64,000 bases of DNA from Arthrobacter sp. SDTb3-6 (lineage in GTDB: Bacteria > Actinomycetota > Actinomycetes > Actinomycetales > Micrococcaceae). Of the stretch, positions 42,806 to 50,754 are shown piece by piece. The notes beneath the pieces are model-generated. The model did not search any database. It worked only from the letters and a program-made list of their open reading frames with translations, and was not told the DNA's origin. Position 1 is the stretch's first letter. Each line of letters opens with the position of its first letter. The translations under genes and the position numbers were made by a program. Location: NCBI RefSeq assembly GCF_013376095.1, contig NZ_JAAMFN010000008.1, positions 56,959 to 120,958 of the forward strand. The letters are read 5' to 3'.

Positions 42806-44242
42806 TTAGTCGCTGAGGTTGGCCAGGTGTTCCGGACGCAGAAGCTCGTCCAATTGTCCGGCGGTGAGGAGCTTGTGCTCCAGGACGAGTTCGGCCACGC
42901 CGCGGCCGGAGGAAAGCGCCTCGAGTGCGATCATGGTCGACGCCGCGTACCCCAGCCGCGGGTTGAGTGCGGTGACCAGTCCGATGGAGTGCTCCACCTG
43001 GGCCCGCAGCTTGTCCTCATGGGCGGTGATGCCCCGGACGCACTTGTCCGCGAGGGTCCGGCAGGCGGCTTCCAGGTGCCGCATGCTCTTTGTCAGGCTG
43101 TGCACAATGATCGGTTCAAAGGCGTTGAGCTGGAGCTGCCCGCCTTCGGCCGCCATGGTGACGGTGACGTCGTTGCCAATGACCTCGTAGGCCACCTGGT
43201 TGACCACCTCGGGGATGACCGGGTTGACCTTGCCGGGCATGATCGAGGATCCCGCCTGGACGGCCGGCAGCGTGATCTCGCCCAGCCCGGCGCGGGGGCC
43301 GGAGGAAAGCAGGCGCAGGTCGTTGCAAATCTTGGAAAGCTTGACGGCCACGCGCTTGAGGACACCCGACAGGTGGACAAACGCGCCGACGTCGCTCGTC
43401 GCCTCGATCAGGTCCACGGAGGTGGTCAGCGGCAGCCCGGAAATGTCCGCCAGGTGGCGGCAGGCCAGTTCCGCGTACCCCTTCGGCGCGTTCAGCCCGG
43501 TGCCGATGGCCGTGGCGCCGAGGTTGATCTCGTGGACCAGCAGGGTCGATTCCGCCAGCCTGGCCCGGTCCTCCCCCATCGTGACCGCGTAGCTGTTGAA
43601 TTCCTGGCCGAGCGTCATGGGCACGGCGTCCTGCAGCTGCGTGCGCCCCATCTTCACCACGGTGCGGAACTCCACGGCCTTGTCGAGGAACGCCCCACCC
43701 AGGTACTCCATGGCCTCCACCAGCGATTTCGCGGCAAAGATCGTGGCCACGTTCACGGCCGTCGGGTAGACGTCGTTCGTGGACTGGCTGAGGTTGACAT
43801 GGTCGTTGGGGTGCAGGAACTGGTATTCACCCTTGTTGTGCCCCAGGATTTCCAGCGCACGGTTGGCGATCACCTCGTTGGCGTTCATGTTCGACGACGT
43901 CCCCGCACCTCCCTGGATGACGTCCACCACGAACTGGTCATGGAGGTTCCCGGCGATGATTTCCCGGCAGGCCTGGATGATCGCGCCGGCGCGCCCGCCG
44001 TCGAGCAGCCCCAGCTCCTGGTTGGCCTGGGCGGCGGCCTGCTTGACCATGGCCAGCCCGTTCACCAGGTGCGAGTTGGTGGAGAGCGGCTGGCCGGTGA
44101 TGGGGAAGTTTTCCACGGCGCGCAGGGTGTGCACGCCCCAGTAAACGTTGGCAGGGACGTCGCGGTCGCCGATCAGGTCGTGTTCGCTGCGCATGGCGAC
44201 GGCCGCGAGGGGGTCCAGCGGCTTGGTGGACAGTTCAGTCAT
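42806..44242 (-). CDS. aspA: Aspartate ammonia-lyase (478 aa)
   Basis: Converts L-aspartate to fumarate and ammonia. Superfamily signature GSSIMPGKVNPVIPEVVNQV is intact at about residue 330, preceded by GAGTSSNMNANEV and the substrate block VNLSQSTNDVYPTAV, which distinguishes aspartase/fumarase lyases. Length matches AspA. It lies between asparaginase and the permease on the same strand, so the operon runs asparagine to aspartate to fumarate. A 219-bp gap with short direct repeats separates it from the asparaginase gene. Confidence 0.92.
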   Translation of the reverse strand: MTELSTKPLDPLAAVAMRSEHDLIGDRDVPANVYWGVHTLRAVENFPITGQPLSTNSHLVNGLAMVKQAAAQANQELGLLDGGRAGAIIQACREIIAGNLHDQFVVDVIQGGAGTSSNMNANEVIANRALEILGHNKGEYQFLHPNDHVNLSQSTNDVYPTAVNVATIFAAKSLVEAMEYLGGAFLDKAVEFRTVVKMGRTQLQDAVPMTLGQEFNSYAVTMGEDRARLAESTLLVHEINLGATAIGTGLNAPKGYAELACRHLADISGLPLTTSVDLIEATSDVGAFVHLSGVLKRVAVKLSKICNDLRLLSSGPRAGLGEITLPAVQAGSSIMPGKVNPVIPEVVNQVAYEVIGNDVTVTMAAEGGQLQLNAFEPIIVHSLTKSMRHLEAACRTLADKCVRGITAHEDKLRAQVEHSIGLVTALNPRLGYAASTMIALEALSSGRGVAELVLEHKLLTAGQLDELLRPEHLANLSD

Positions 44243-44278
44243 GATGCTCCTTGGGTAAAGGCAGTGCGACTTGCGTGG

Positions 44279-44443
44279 CAGGCGGGAAGGTTGGTCAGGC
44301 GGGAAGGTTGGTCAGGCAGACGGGTGGTTCTGGCGGGCGAAGGCACACGCGGGCATCCCGTTCCCCCGGAACATGAGGGAGCGCTGCGGGAAAGGGCCCC
44401 GTTTGGAACCGCGCGTCGGGAAAAAGGGCCCCGTTTGGAACCG
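44279..44443. repeat. Two sets of short direct repeats between asparaginase and aspA
   Basis: CAGGCGGGAAGGTTGGT is repeated in tandem (44279-44295, 44296-44312). Further on, AAGGGCCCCGTTTGGAACCG occurs at 44392 and 44424, 32 bp apart. No gene is present in 44243-44461. Confidence 0.75.
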
Positions 44444-44461
44444 GGGGTTTGGTGGGAGGGG

Positions 44462-45430
44462 TCAGGCGGGATGGCGGAGGCCGTGGAGGGTGCCGACGGG
44501 ATGGCCGCCGCCCAGCACGGGGAGGTTGTCAAACGGTTCCAGCAGCGACGGCTCCACGCCCAAGGCGAGCAGCGCGGGAACGGCGGCGGGCATGCGGGCG
44601 CGGTCGCCGCCGTCGGAAATCTTCAGGGCCACCGCACTGCCGTCCCCCAGGGCGATGAGCTGGATGCCTTCAAAGCCGTCCTTGGCAAGCAGTCCCGGGA
44701 CGGCCCGCATCAGGGCGGTGACGTCGCGGCCGTCCCCCGCAACGAGGTCCGGGTGGGCGCGCATGGCGGCGGCCACGCGATGCTCGGGGGTGGCCGGCGC
44801 GGCGGTGACGAGGCGGCTGAAGGCCCGTGCCATGCCGGTCAGGGACAGCGCGAAGACCTCGGTGCCGCAGCCGTCGGTGCTGATCTCCGTCAGTTCCTCG
44901 CCGGTGAGTTCCGCCACGACCTCGCGGATCAGCGCCGGCAGCGGATGGTCGTGGTCCAGGTAGCTGTCCAACGGCCAGCGGTTTGCCACGCAGGTGGACA
45001 GCAGCGCTGCGTGCTTGCCGGAACAGTTTTGCGCCAGGTGGGTGGGGCCGTGGCCGGCCGCGAGCCAGGCGCGGCGTTCGGCGGTGCCGTAGGGCAGGTC
45101 GGTGGAATTGCCCAGGTCGTCCTCCGTGAGCCCGGCATCGGCCAGGATCTTTGCCGCCGTGTCCTGGTGCACCGCGGCACCCGAATGGCTCGCGGCGGCC
45201 AGGGCCAGCTGGCCGTCGGTCAGGTCGGCGCCGGCGCGCAGCATCGCGACGGCCATGAGCGGCTTCAAGGCCGACCGGGGGTAGATGCGCGCGGCGGGCT
45301 CCCCGCGCTCCAGGAGGGTCCCGCCGTCGGGCCTCACCGCGGCCAGCGAACCGTAGTGGACGCTCTCCACCATGGAACCGCGGGTCTGGACGGCAAGGGG
45401 TGCGTGGGCCGGGAACTGTGGCGCTGTCAT
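44462..45430 (-). CDS. L-asparaginase, rhizobial/thermolabile type (AnsA, PF06089), 322 aa
   Basis: Hydrolyses asparagine to aspartate and ammonia. The family's serine/lysine segment is YPRSALKPL (Ser53, Lys56), followed by SHSGAAVHQDTA, QNCSGKHAALLSTC and STDGCGTEVFALSL. This is unrelated to E. coli AnsB and belongs to the group first known from Rhizobium etli. The ATG overlaps the GntR stop (ATGA), so regulator and enzyme are made from one mRNA. Confidence 0.9.
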   Translation of the reverse strand: MTAPQFPAHAPLAVQTRGSMVESVHYGSLAAVRPDGGTLLERGEPAARIYPRSALKPLMAVAMLRAGADLTDGQLALAAASHSGAAVHQDTAAKILADAGLTEDDLGNSTDLPYGTAERRAWLAAGHGPTHLAQNCSGKHAALLSTCVANRWPLDSYLDHDHPLPALIREVVAELTGEELTEISTDGCGTEVFALSLTGMARAFSRLVTAAPATPEHRVAAAMRAHPDLVAGDGRDVTALMRAVPGLLAKDGFEGIQLIALGDGSAVALKISDGGDRARMPAAVPALLALGVEPSLLEPFDNLPVLGGGHPVGTLHGLRHPA

Positions 45431-46134
45431 GCGGTGGTGTCTCCAATAATCAGGGTCAGTGCGTCGTCGACGGCGTGGAGGTGGACGGCCATGGCGCGGC
45501 CGGCTTCCCCGATGTCCCCCCGGGCGATGGCGTCCAGGATGGCGCGGTGTTCGCGGTCGGAGGCGAGGCGCCGGCCGGTGATGAGGTTGATGGTCTCCGA
45601 CTGGTAGACCATGGCGTCGCGGATGTCATTGACCACCCGTTCGAAGACGCCGTTGCCGCTGGCGGTGGCAATGGCGGCGTGGAAGCTGCCGTCCAGGCTG
45701 ACCCAGATTTCGGGATCGTCCTCCCCCACCATGGCCTCGATGATGCCGCGCATCTGGTCCAGCTGTTCTGCGGAACGGCGGGTGGCGGCGAGTTCGGCGG
45801 CCGGAACCTCGATGTGGGGGCGTGCTTCCATGAGGCTGCGGGCCGAGAACCGGCCCAGGACCAAGTCGCCGGGGGCGTGGTTGGCCACCACGAAGGTGCC
45901 CTTGCCGGTGTGCGTTTCCGTCAGGCCCAGAGCCGTGCAGGAGCGCAGGGCCTCGCGGACCACGGAGCGGCTGACGCCGTACTGGGCCGCGAGCGCCGTT
46001 TCGGAGCTCAGCTTGGACCCGACGGCCAGCTGCCCGCTCTCGATCGCGTCGCGGATGGCCGTGAACACGGCCTCCGCGGCGCTGACCCGGACAATTTGCG
46101 GCTGTCCGGCTGTCCAGCTGTCTGACAAGTTCAC
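45427..46134 (-). CDS. GntR-family transcriptional regulator, FCD type, of the asparagine operon (235 aa)
   Basis: Winged helix with YGVSRSVVREALRSCTALGL and wing GKGTFVV, then an FCD domain (LDGSFHAAIATASGN). The GTG at 46134 is preferred: a TTGACA/CATTCT promoter places the transcription start at or next to it, implying a leaderless mRNA, and no ribosome site is seen. A GTG at 46158 would lie within the promoter. A TGTCTGACA palindrome inside the first codons (46119-46127) is the likely self-operator. It is the first gene of the operon and probably senses asparagine or aspartate. Confidence 0.8.
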   Translation of the reverse strand: MNLSDSWTAGQPQIVRVSAAEAVFTAIRDAIESGQLAVGSKLSSETALAAQYGVSRSVVREALRSCTALGLTETHTGKGTFVVANHAPGDLVLGRFSARSLMEARPHIEVPAAELAATRRSAEQLDQMRGIIEAMVGEDDPEIWVSLDGSFHAAIATASGNGVFERVVNDIRDAMVYQSETINLITGRRLASDREHRAILDAIARGDIGEAGRAMAVHLHAVDDALTLIIGDTTA

Positions 46135-46171
46135 AGAGATTAGAATGACACAGCTCACACCCCGGTGTCAA
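46119..46171 (-). promoter_or_regulatory. Promoter and operator of the asparagine operon
   Basis: Leftward -35 TTGACA (complement of 46166-46171), 18-bp spacer and -10 CATTCT (complement of 46142-46147). Seven bases separate the -10 from the GTG at 46134. The palindrome TGTC-T-GACA at 46119-46127 lies just downstream of the start, suited to blocking RNA polymerase. Confidence 0.7.
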
Positions 46172-46225
46172 TGCCGACACCGCCCTTGCGCGAACCGGCG
46201 GGGCCGGGCAGGGCTCCCCCGGGGG

Positions 46226-48301
46226 TCAGCGCATGCTGAACTGGTACTTTTCCGGCACGTCCTCGCCCGGGCACACGCGCCGCCACAGCTCGGCGATCGA
46301 GTTGGCGCCCTCGCGCAGGTCCGGGACTTCAATGCCCTCCTTGAGGACCGCCGCCGCCGCGGCGCTGTCCCCGGTGTCCGCGTGCGCCCTGGCCTGCAGG
46401 AACTTCACCTGCCCCAGCGACAGCAGTGCTGCCGGGGCGCCTTCCAGCAGGTCGAACACCAGCGCCGGCCTCCCGTTGTCCACCGCGAGTGCCATGGCTT
46501 CCAGCAGGACGGCGCGGCTGCCAGGCTCAAGGTGGCAGGCGTGGCCAAGTTGAAGCAGTCCGCCGTCGATGTCCCCGGCGGCAATGAGGGCCAGGCCCAG
46601 TCCCCGGTGCGCGAGCACCCGGCTGCGCTTGCCCAGCGTGGTGCCGGTCCCGCCGGCCCCACCCCCATCACCGCCAGTGCCGCCCGTGCCGCCAGTGCCG
46701 CCCAGGGCCTTCCGGTACAGGGCGGCCACGGTTGCCATGTCATCAGCGTTGGCGGCATCGGCCCGGGCGTGGACCATGACCGCGTGGTGGAAGGCGGCCT
46801 CCGCACTGTCGTTGCGCGCCGCGGTCAGCAGGTCCTCCCAGTCCAGGCCGCGGACAAACGATTCCGCCCCGCCGAACGGCTGGCGCGGCTCCCCTGCGGA
46901 CGCCGGCTCAAACGGCTTTTCCACGACGCCTTCATTGGCCCGCAGCAGTTCCAGCCAGGGAGCCTGGGCCGCCGTCAGCGTTTCCTGGCCAAACGGTGTG
47001 CCGGTCTCGTCGATCCACTCCATTTTGGCTGCGTGCCTCCGGGCCCGCTCCAGCGCGCCCCAGCCGTTGCCCGCCACCACAAATTCCGACGGCGCCAGGT
47101 CCGCCCAGCGGCCGGCGTCGGCGAGCGCCGCGTCCACAACGCCGGCGGAAACCATTGAGTCCACCCGTTCGCCGGCATGTTCAACGGCGGCGTCCCACGC
47201 GCCGCCGGCCACCGCAGGGTCCAGGCCGGCATTGCCATACGCCTCCACCCACTGCCAGGACGCCCCGGCGGGCATCGGAACATACTCAAACTGCGTCTGC
47301 GCCAGGCCGGACTGGATCTCCGCGTAGCGCCGCGGCTCGGTGCCCGGCGGCGTCGGCGTGAGCCACTCCTGCCAGCGGCGCCCGCCGTCGCCCTCGCCCC
47401 AGACGAACAGCTTCCTGCCCCGCAGCCGGGGTGAGGAGACGAGCGCAAGCCCGTCCCCGGCGTCGTCCAGGGCGAGCTCCCAGCGGCGCCGGCCCGGTGC
47501 GAGGTCGAAGAAGAAGTCCGCGGCGTGCGGGTTCCGGGCGGGCCAGGTGGCGTCGATCCCGTGGAAGCCGGACGGGGCCACCACGTCCATGGCGCCGTCG
47601 TAGCCGGTGGCGAAGGCGCGCGTGGCCGGGGCGATGACGCGGGTGTGCGGGGTTTGCGGGATGGCCGCGTTGGACCACCAGTACATGGGGACGGGGGTGG
47701 CGTTGGGGTTGCGGATGCGCACGGCCGTGAACAGCACGCGGGAGTCGGCGGGCAGCCACGCATCGAGTTGGAACACCGCCTCGCGCAGCCGGTCGAACTC
47801 CCACATGCGCAGCACCTCCTGCCCGTCCGGCGTGTGCACCAGTGCGGTGTGGAGGGGCGAGCAGGTGGTGGGCGAATGCCCGCGCGTGCCGATGTTCCAC
47901 TCGATCCCGCCGGCAAACCAGGCGTTGCGCAGGGCCAGGTTGGCAAACTGGATGCGGCCGCCGGTGTGCAGCAGCTCTTTGCCCGTGTCCTTGTCGAACA
48001 GCTGCCAGAGCCGGCCGCCCAGCTGCGGCAGGAAGGTTGCCTTCAGGTGCTGGTTTTCCAGCACGACGGCGGTCAGTTCCGTTGCGCCGGCCTCCCGCGT
48101 GTACGCGTCCTGCAGCATGTAGGGGAAGATGTTTTTCACCCCGCCCCAGCGTGCGCCCTGAACGATCTCTGCCGGGATGCCGCCTCCCGCAACATAGGGC
48201 GGCCCGGGCAGCGGCTGGACCGCGGGCAGCGGCGATTCGGGACCAAGCCCGGCCAGCTCGATGGTACGCGTGGTGACAGTCATGGAGGCCGCGTTGCTCA
48301 T
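46226..48301 (-). CDS. DUF5107 domain protein with C-terminal tetratricopeptide region (691 aa)
   Basis: N-terminal half (about 1-330) is a beta-rich DUF5107 domain: NIFPYMLQDAYTRE, LENQHLKATFLPQLGGRLW and GGIEWNIGTRGHSPTTCSPL, reminiscent of galactose-mutarotase-like folds. The C-terminal part is helical with TPR-like pairs, interrupted by a glycine/threonine linker made of GGTGGT repeats. Such proteins often occur in sugar-catabolic settings; the reaction is not known. The start may be 48301 or the ATG six codons later. Monocistronic, leftward. Confidence 0.8.
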   Translation of the reverse strand: MSNAASMTVTTRTIELAGLGPESPLPAVQPLPGPPYVAGGGIPAEIVQGARWGGVKNIFPYMLQDAYTREAGATELTAVVLENQHLKATFLPQLGGRLWQLFDKDTGKELLHTGGRIQFANLALRNAWFAGGIEWNIGTRGHSPTTCSPLHTALVHTPDGQEVLRMWEFDRLREAVFQLDAWLPADSRVLFTAVRIRNPNATPVPMYWWSNAAIPQTPHTRVIAPATRAFATGYDGAMDVVAPSGFHGIDATWPARNPHAADFFFDLAPGRRRWELALDDAGDGLALVSSPRLRGRKLFVWGEGDGGRRWQEWLTPTPPGTEPRRYAEIQSGLAQTQFEYVPMPAGASWQWVEAYGNAGLDPAVAGGAWDAAVEHAGERVDSMVSAGVVDAALADAGRWADLAPSEFVVAGNGWGALERARRHAAKMEWIDETGTPFGQETLTAAQAPWLELLRANEGVVEKPFEPASAGEPRQPFGGAESFVRGLDWEDLLTAARNDSAEAAFHHAVMVHARADAANADDMATVAALYRKALGGTGGTGGTGGDGGGAGGTGTTLGKRSRVLAHRGLGLALIAAGDIDGGLLQLGHACHLEPGSRAVLLEAMALAVDNGRPALVFDLLEGAPAALLSLGQVKFLQARAHADTGDSAAAAAVLKEGIEVPDLREGANSIAELWRRVCPGEDVPEKYQFSMR

Positions 48302-48389
48302 GGGCCGAGCCTATCGGACGGGGTGCCGGGTGCGCTGCCGGATCCAGCCGCGCAAAACCAATTCGTGGCCGCCCATCGGCAGTTTTTTC

Positions 48390-48620
48390 ATGGCCGCTGA
48401 AGAAGCCGCGCGGTTGGCCGGACTCAACGCAAGGCTCGTCGAAGCCGTAAAAATCCGGGTTTCCCAGATCAATGGTTGCGCCTTCTGCCTCCGACTGCAC
48501 ACGCGAGACGCCCTGAAACTCGGAGAGTCCGCCGACCGGCCCGCGGTCCCGGCCGCCTGGTGGGAGCCACAGTACTTCTCGGAAGCGGAGCAGGCCCCGC
48601 AACGGGAATGGACCCTATTT
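48390..48620 (+). pseudogene. Remnant of an AhpD-like carboxymuconolactone decarboxylase-family gene
   Basis: The frame reads AEEAARLAGLNARLVEAVKI, then RVSQINGCAFCLRLHTRDAL, which keeps the AhpD CxxC site and histidine, and goes on with KLGESADRP and PQYFSEAE. After about residue 75 the similarity stops and the frame turns into unrelated sequence. The beginning also lacks the usual first helix and a ribosome site. The gene is thus truncated at both ends. Intact relatives are alkylhydroperoxidase-like proteins of about 150 aa. Confidence 0.75.
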
Positions 48621-49140
48621 CCCCACAACGCATGGCCAGGCTATGGCTTCCCGCATCACGGGCAGCCATCCGGAAGGCAGCGTCGGCGCAGGATCGCAAG
48701 CGTTGAGCTGCGCGCTGGCATGGTCCAAAAATTCCCTGCCCGTACGGAAGGTGTCCGGGATCCGGATCAACCATGCCCATCCCCGAGGTCTCGTCCCCGA
48801 GGTCTCGGGGGAATGCCCGCCTCCGCCAGGTACGCGTCGATGGACTCGTCGACGCACCGCCGGTCCTGTTCGGTGACTCTCCGCGACAACGCCCCATCTG
48901 CGGACAGGCGGGACATCGTCCGGCCGGCCACGGAAAAAGACAGTTGTCGTAGCCTCGAACCGGACGCGGCTATTAGGTATGGCTATTTAGTATACAGGTG
49001 GATACAGCGGGTGGATTGAATTACCCTTGTTGAGAATCAAACTATTAAATTATCCGTAAACCGCCACCGGCCCGCTGCCCTTCTGCGTAAGTCCGCAGAA
49101 CCACGCTGTGGCCGTGCCGGAGACACCAGCCGGGAGATTC
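48621..49140. other. Decayed or non-coding DNA before the GntR gene
   Basis: No intact gene. A leftward frame around 48790-48900 reads VDESIDAYLAEAGIP and may be a fragment of another gene. The AT-rich end (48965-49060) holds the promoter and an operator for the GntR gene at 49141. Confidence 0.5.
48989..48996 (+). promoter_or_regulatory. TGTATACA-type operator before the GntR gene at 49141
   Basis: AGTATACA (one mismatch to TGTATACA), followed by GGTGGATACAG. The arrangement recurs at 49910 as TGTATACAGTCGTATCC, before the ABC operon. Confidence 0.55.
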
Positions 49141-49806
49141 ATGCCAACGCCACCAGAAGTGACCCGCCATGACGGGGATTCAATTTACCACGAGCTTCGC
49201 GGCGAAATACTGACCGGCGTCCTGAAACCGGCAACACCGCTGCGCGAGGTCGCACTCAGTGAGCGGTTCGGGGTCTCGCGCACGCCGGTTCGCGATGCGC
49301 TGCGGCGCCTCAAGCACGACAAACTTCTCGAGCAGGGCGTCCGTGGGCTTCAGGTCCACCAGGCCACCCCGCAGGAAGTCATACAGGTCTACGACGTCCG
49401 CATCCTACTGGAGAAGGAAGTCGCCGCACAGGCTGCCAGGGGCCACGACGTCACCGACGTCATGCGGCTCGAAGGGCTCCTGGCGCGCGACCGGGCGCTG
49501 ACCGCTCCGGATGACGGGACGCGAGCAGCCACCAACATGGAATTCCATGCCGCCGTCTGGGCGGCGGCGCACAACCCCGTCCTTGAAGACCTCCTCCAGC
49601 GGCTCACAACGCACTTGATCCGCACGCCGCACTCCACGCTGTCCGTCGGCACGCGCTGGGAGGAAGCCCTGGATGAACATGGCCGACTCGTGGAAGCCAT
49701 TGACGCCGGTGATGAGTCCTCCGCGCGGGACATTGCAGGGGCGCACATGGAAAGTGCCAGGAGCCTGCGCCTTGGCCTGCTGCGGGATTCCATCTCCCAC
49801 CCCTAA
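49141..49806 (+). CDS. GntR-family transcriptional regulator, FCD type (221 aa)
   Basis: Winged helix with FGVSRTPVRDALRRLKHDKL, then an FCD domain (NMEFHAAVWAAAHNPVLEDL). The recognition helix is close to that of the regulator at 1418 (VSRTPIREALRRL), and both neighbourhoods carry TGTATACA-type sites. The ATG at 49141 has GGGAG five bases upstream; a GTG at 49108 is less likely. It precedes the glutamate-type ABC operon by 138 bp and probably controls it and itself. Confidence 0.88.
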   Translation: MPTPPEVTRHDGDSIYHELRGEILTGVLKPATPLREVALSERFGVSRTPVRDALRRLKHDKLLEQGVRGLQVHQATPQEVIQVYDVRILLEKEVAAQAARGHDVTDVMRLEGLLARDRALTAPDDGTRAATNMEFHAAVWAAAHNPVLEDLLQRLTTHLIRTPHSTLSVGTRWEEALDEHGRLVEAIDAGDESSARDIAGAHMESARSLRLGLLRDSISHP

Positions 49807-49909
49807 GGTGCAGCCGGCTGCCGGACTTTGCGGCGCACGCCGACATATCCGACTTTTCTTCGTCAAGATCTTGCCGTGACGGCCATCACCGTGTCACACT
49901 GTATTTTAA

Positions 49910-49917
49910 TGTATACA
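49910..49917 (+). promoter_or_regulatory. TGTATACA operator before the amino-acid ABC operon
   Basis: Perfect octamer 28 bp upstream of the ATPase ATG, within TGTATACAGTCGTATCC. It pairs with the site at 48989 and matches those at 549 and 2167. Confidence 0.65.
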
Positions 49918-49944
49918 GTCGTATCCACCTAAGGGAGATAGATC

Positions 49945-50694
49945 ATGACAGCGATCACGGAGACGGATACCGTCGTCGAGTTCAGGGGTGTCGGGAAGCG
50001 TTTTGGCCAGATGCAGGCCCTGTCCAACGTCAACCTTTCCGTGAAGCGCGGGGAGGTGGTGGTGATTCTGGGCCCGTCAGGCTCGGGCAAGTCGACGCTT
50101 TGCCGGTGCATCAACCGCCTGGAGGTCATCGACGAGGGACACATCCTCATCGATGGCAAGGAGCAGCCGCTGGAGGGCCGGGAGCTATACAAGTTCCGCA
50201 CCGAAGTGGGCATGGTTTTCCAGTCCTTCAACCTGTTTTCCCACAAGTCGATTCTCGAGAACATCACCATGGCACCGCGCAAGATTCTGGGCGTCGACAA
50301 AAAGAGCGCCGAGGCCCGCGCCCACGAACTCCTGACGCTGGTGGGGATCGGGAACAAGGCCAACAGCCGGCCCGCGCAGCTTTCCGGCGGCCAAAAGCAA
50401 CGGGCCGCCATTGCCCGGGCCCTGGCCATGGGGCCGAAGGTGCTCCTTTTTGACGAGCCAACCTCCGCACTGGATCCCGAGTCCACCCGGGAGGTCCTTG
50501 CCACGATGCGCAATTTGGCCGAAAACGGCACCACCATGGTCGTGGTCACCCACGAAATGTCCTTTGCCCGCGCCTTTGCCGACCGCATCGTGTTCATGGC
50601 GGACGGGCAGATTGTCGAAATGGCCGACCCCGAGTCGTTCTTCACCGCGCCCCAGAGCGAGCGCGCCAAATCCTTCCTTTCTTCCGTCCACTAA
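49945..50694 (+). CDS. Polar amino-acid ABC transporter ATP-binding protein, GluA-like (249 aa)
   Basis: Energises uptake by the next three gene products. Walker A GPSGSGKST, signature LSGGQKQRAAIARAL, Walker B VLLFDEPTSALDPE and H-loop VVVTHEMSFARAF are all present. Length is typical for GlnQ/GluA. A good AAGGGAG precedes the ATG. First gene of a gluABCD-ordered operon under a TGTATACA site. Confidence 0.93.
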   Translation: MTAITETDTVVEFRGVGKRFGQMQALSNVNLSVKRGEVVVILGPSGSGKSTLCRCINRLEVIDEGHILIDGKEQPLEGRELYKFRTEVGMVFQSFNLFSHKSILENITMAPRKILGVDKKSAEARAHELLTLVGIGNKANSRPAQLSGGQKQRAAIARALAMGPKVLLFDEPTSALDPESTREVLATMRNLAENGTTMVVVTHEMSFARAFADRIVFMADGQIVEMADPESFFTAPQSERAKSFLSSVH

Positions 50695-50754
50695 CAACCA
50701 ACCCCTTCCACCACAAGCAGCGGGTGCACCGAAGCACCCCTTTGAGGAGTCACA

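Noticed and set aside
42776..45607. A 943-codon open frame antisense to the asparaginase, aspA and permease region
   Set aside because: Its translation is His/Arg/Gly-rich with no domain. It mirrors the real genes on the other strand, an effect of very high GC at third codon positions.
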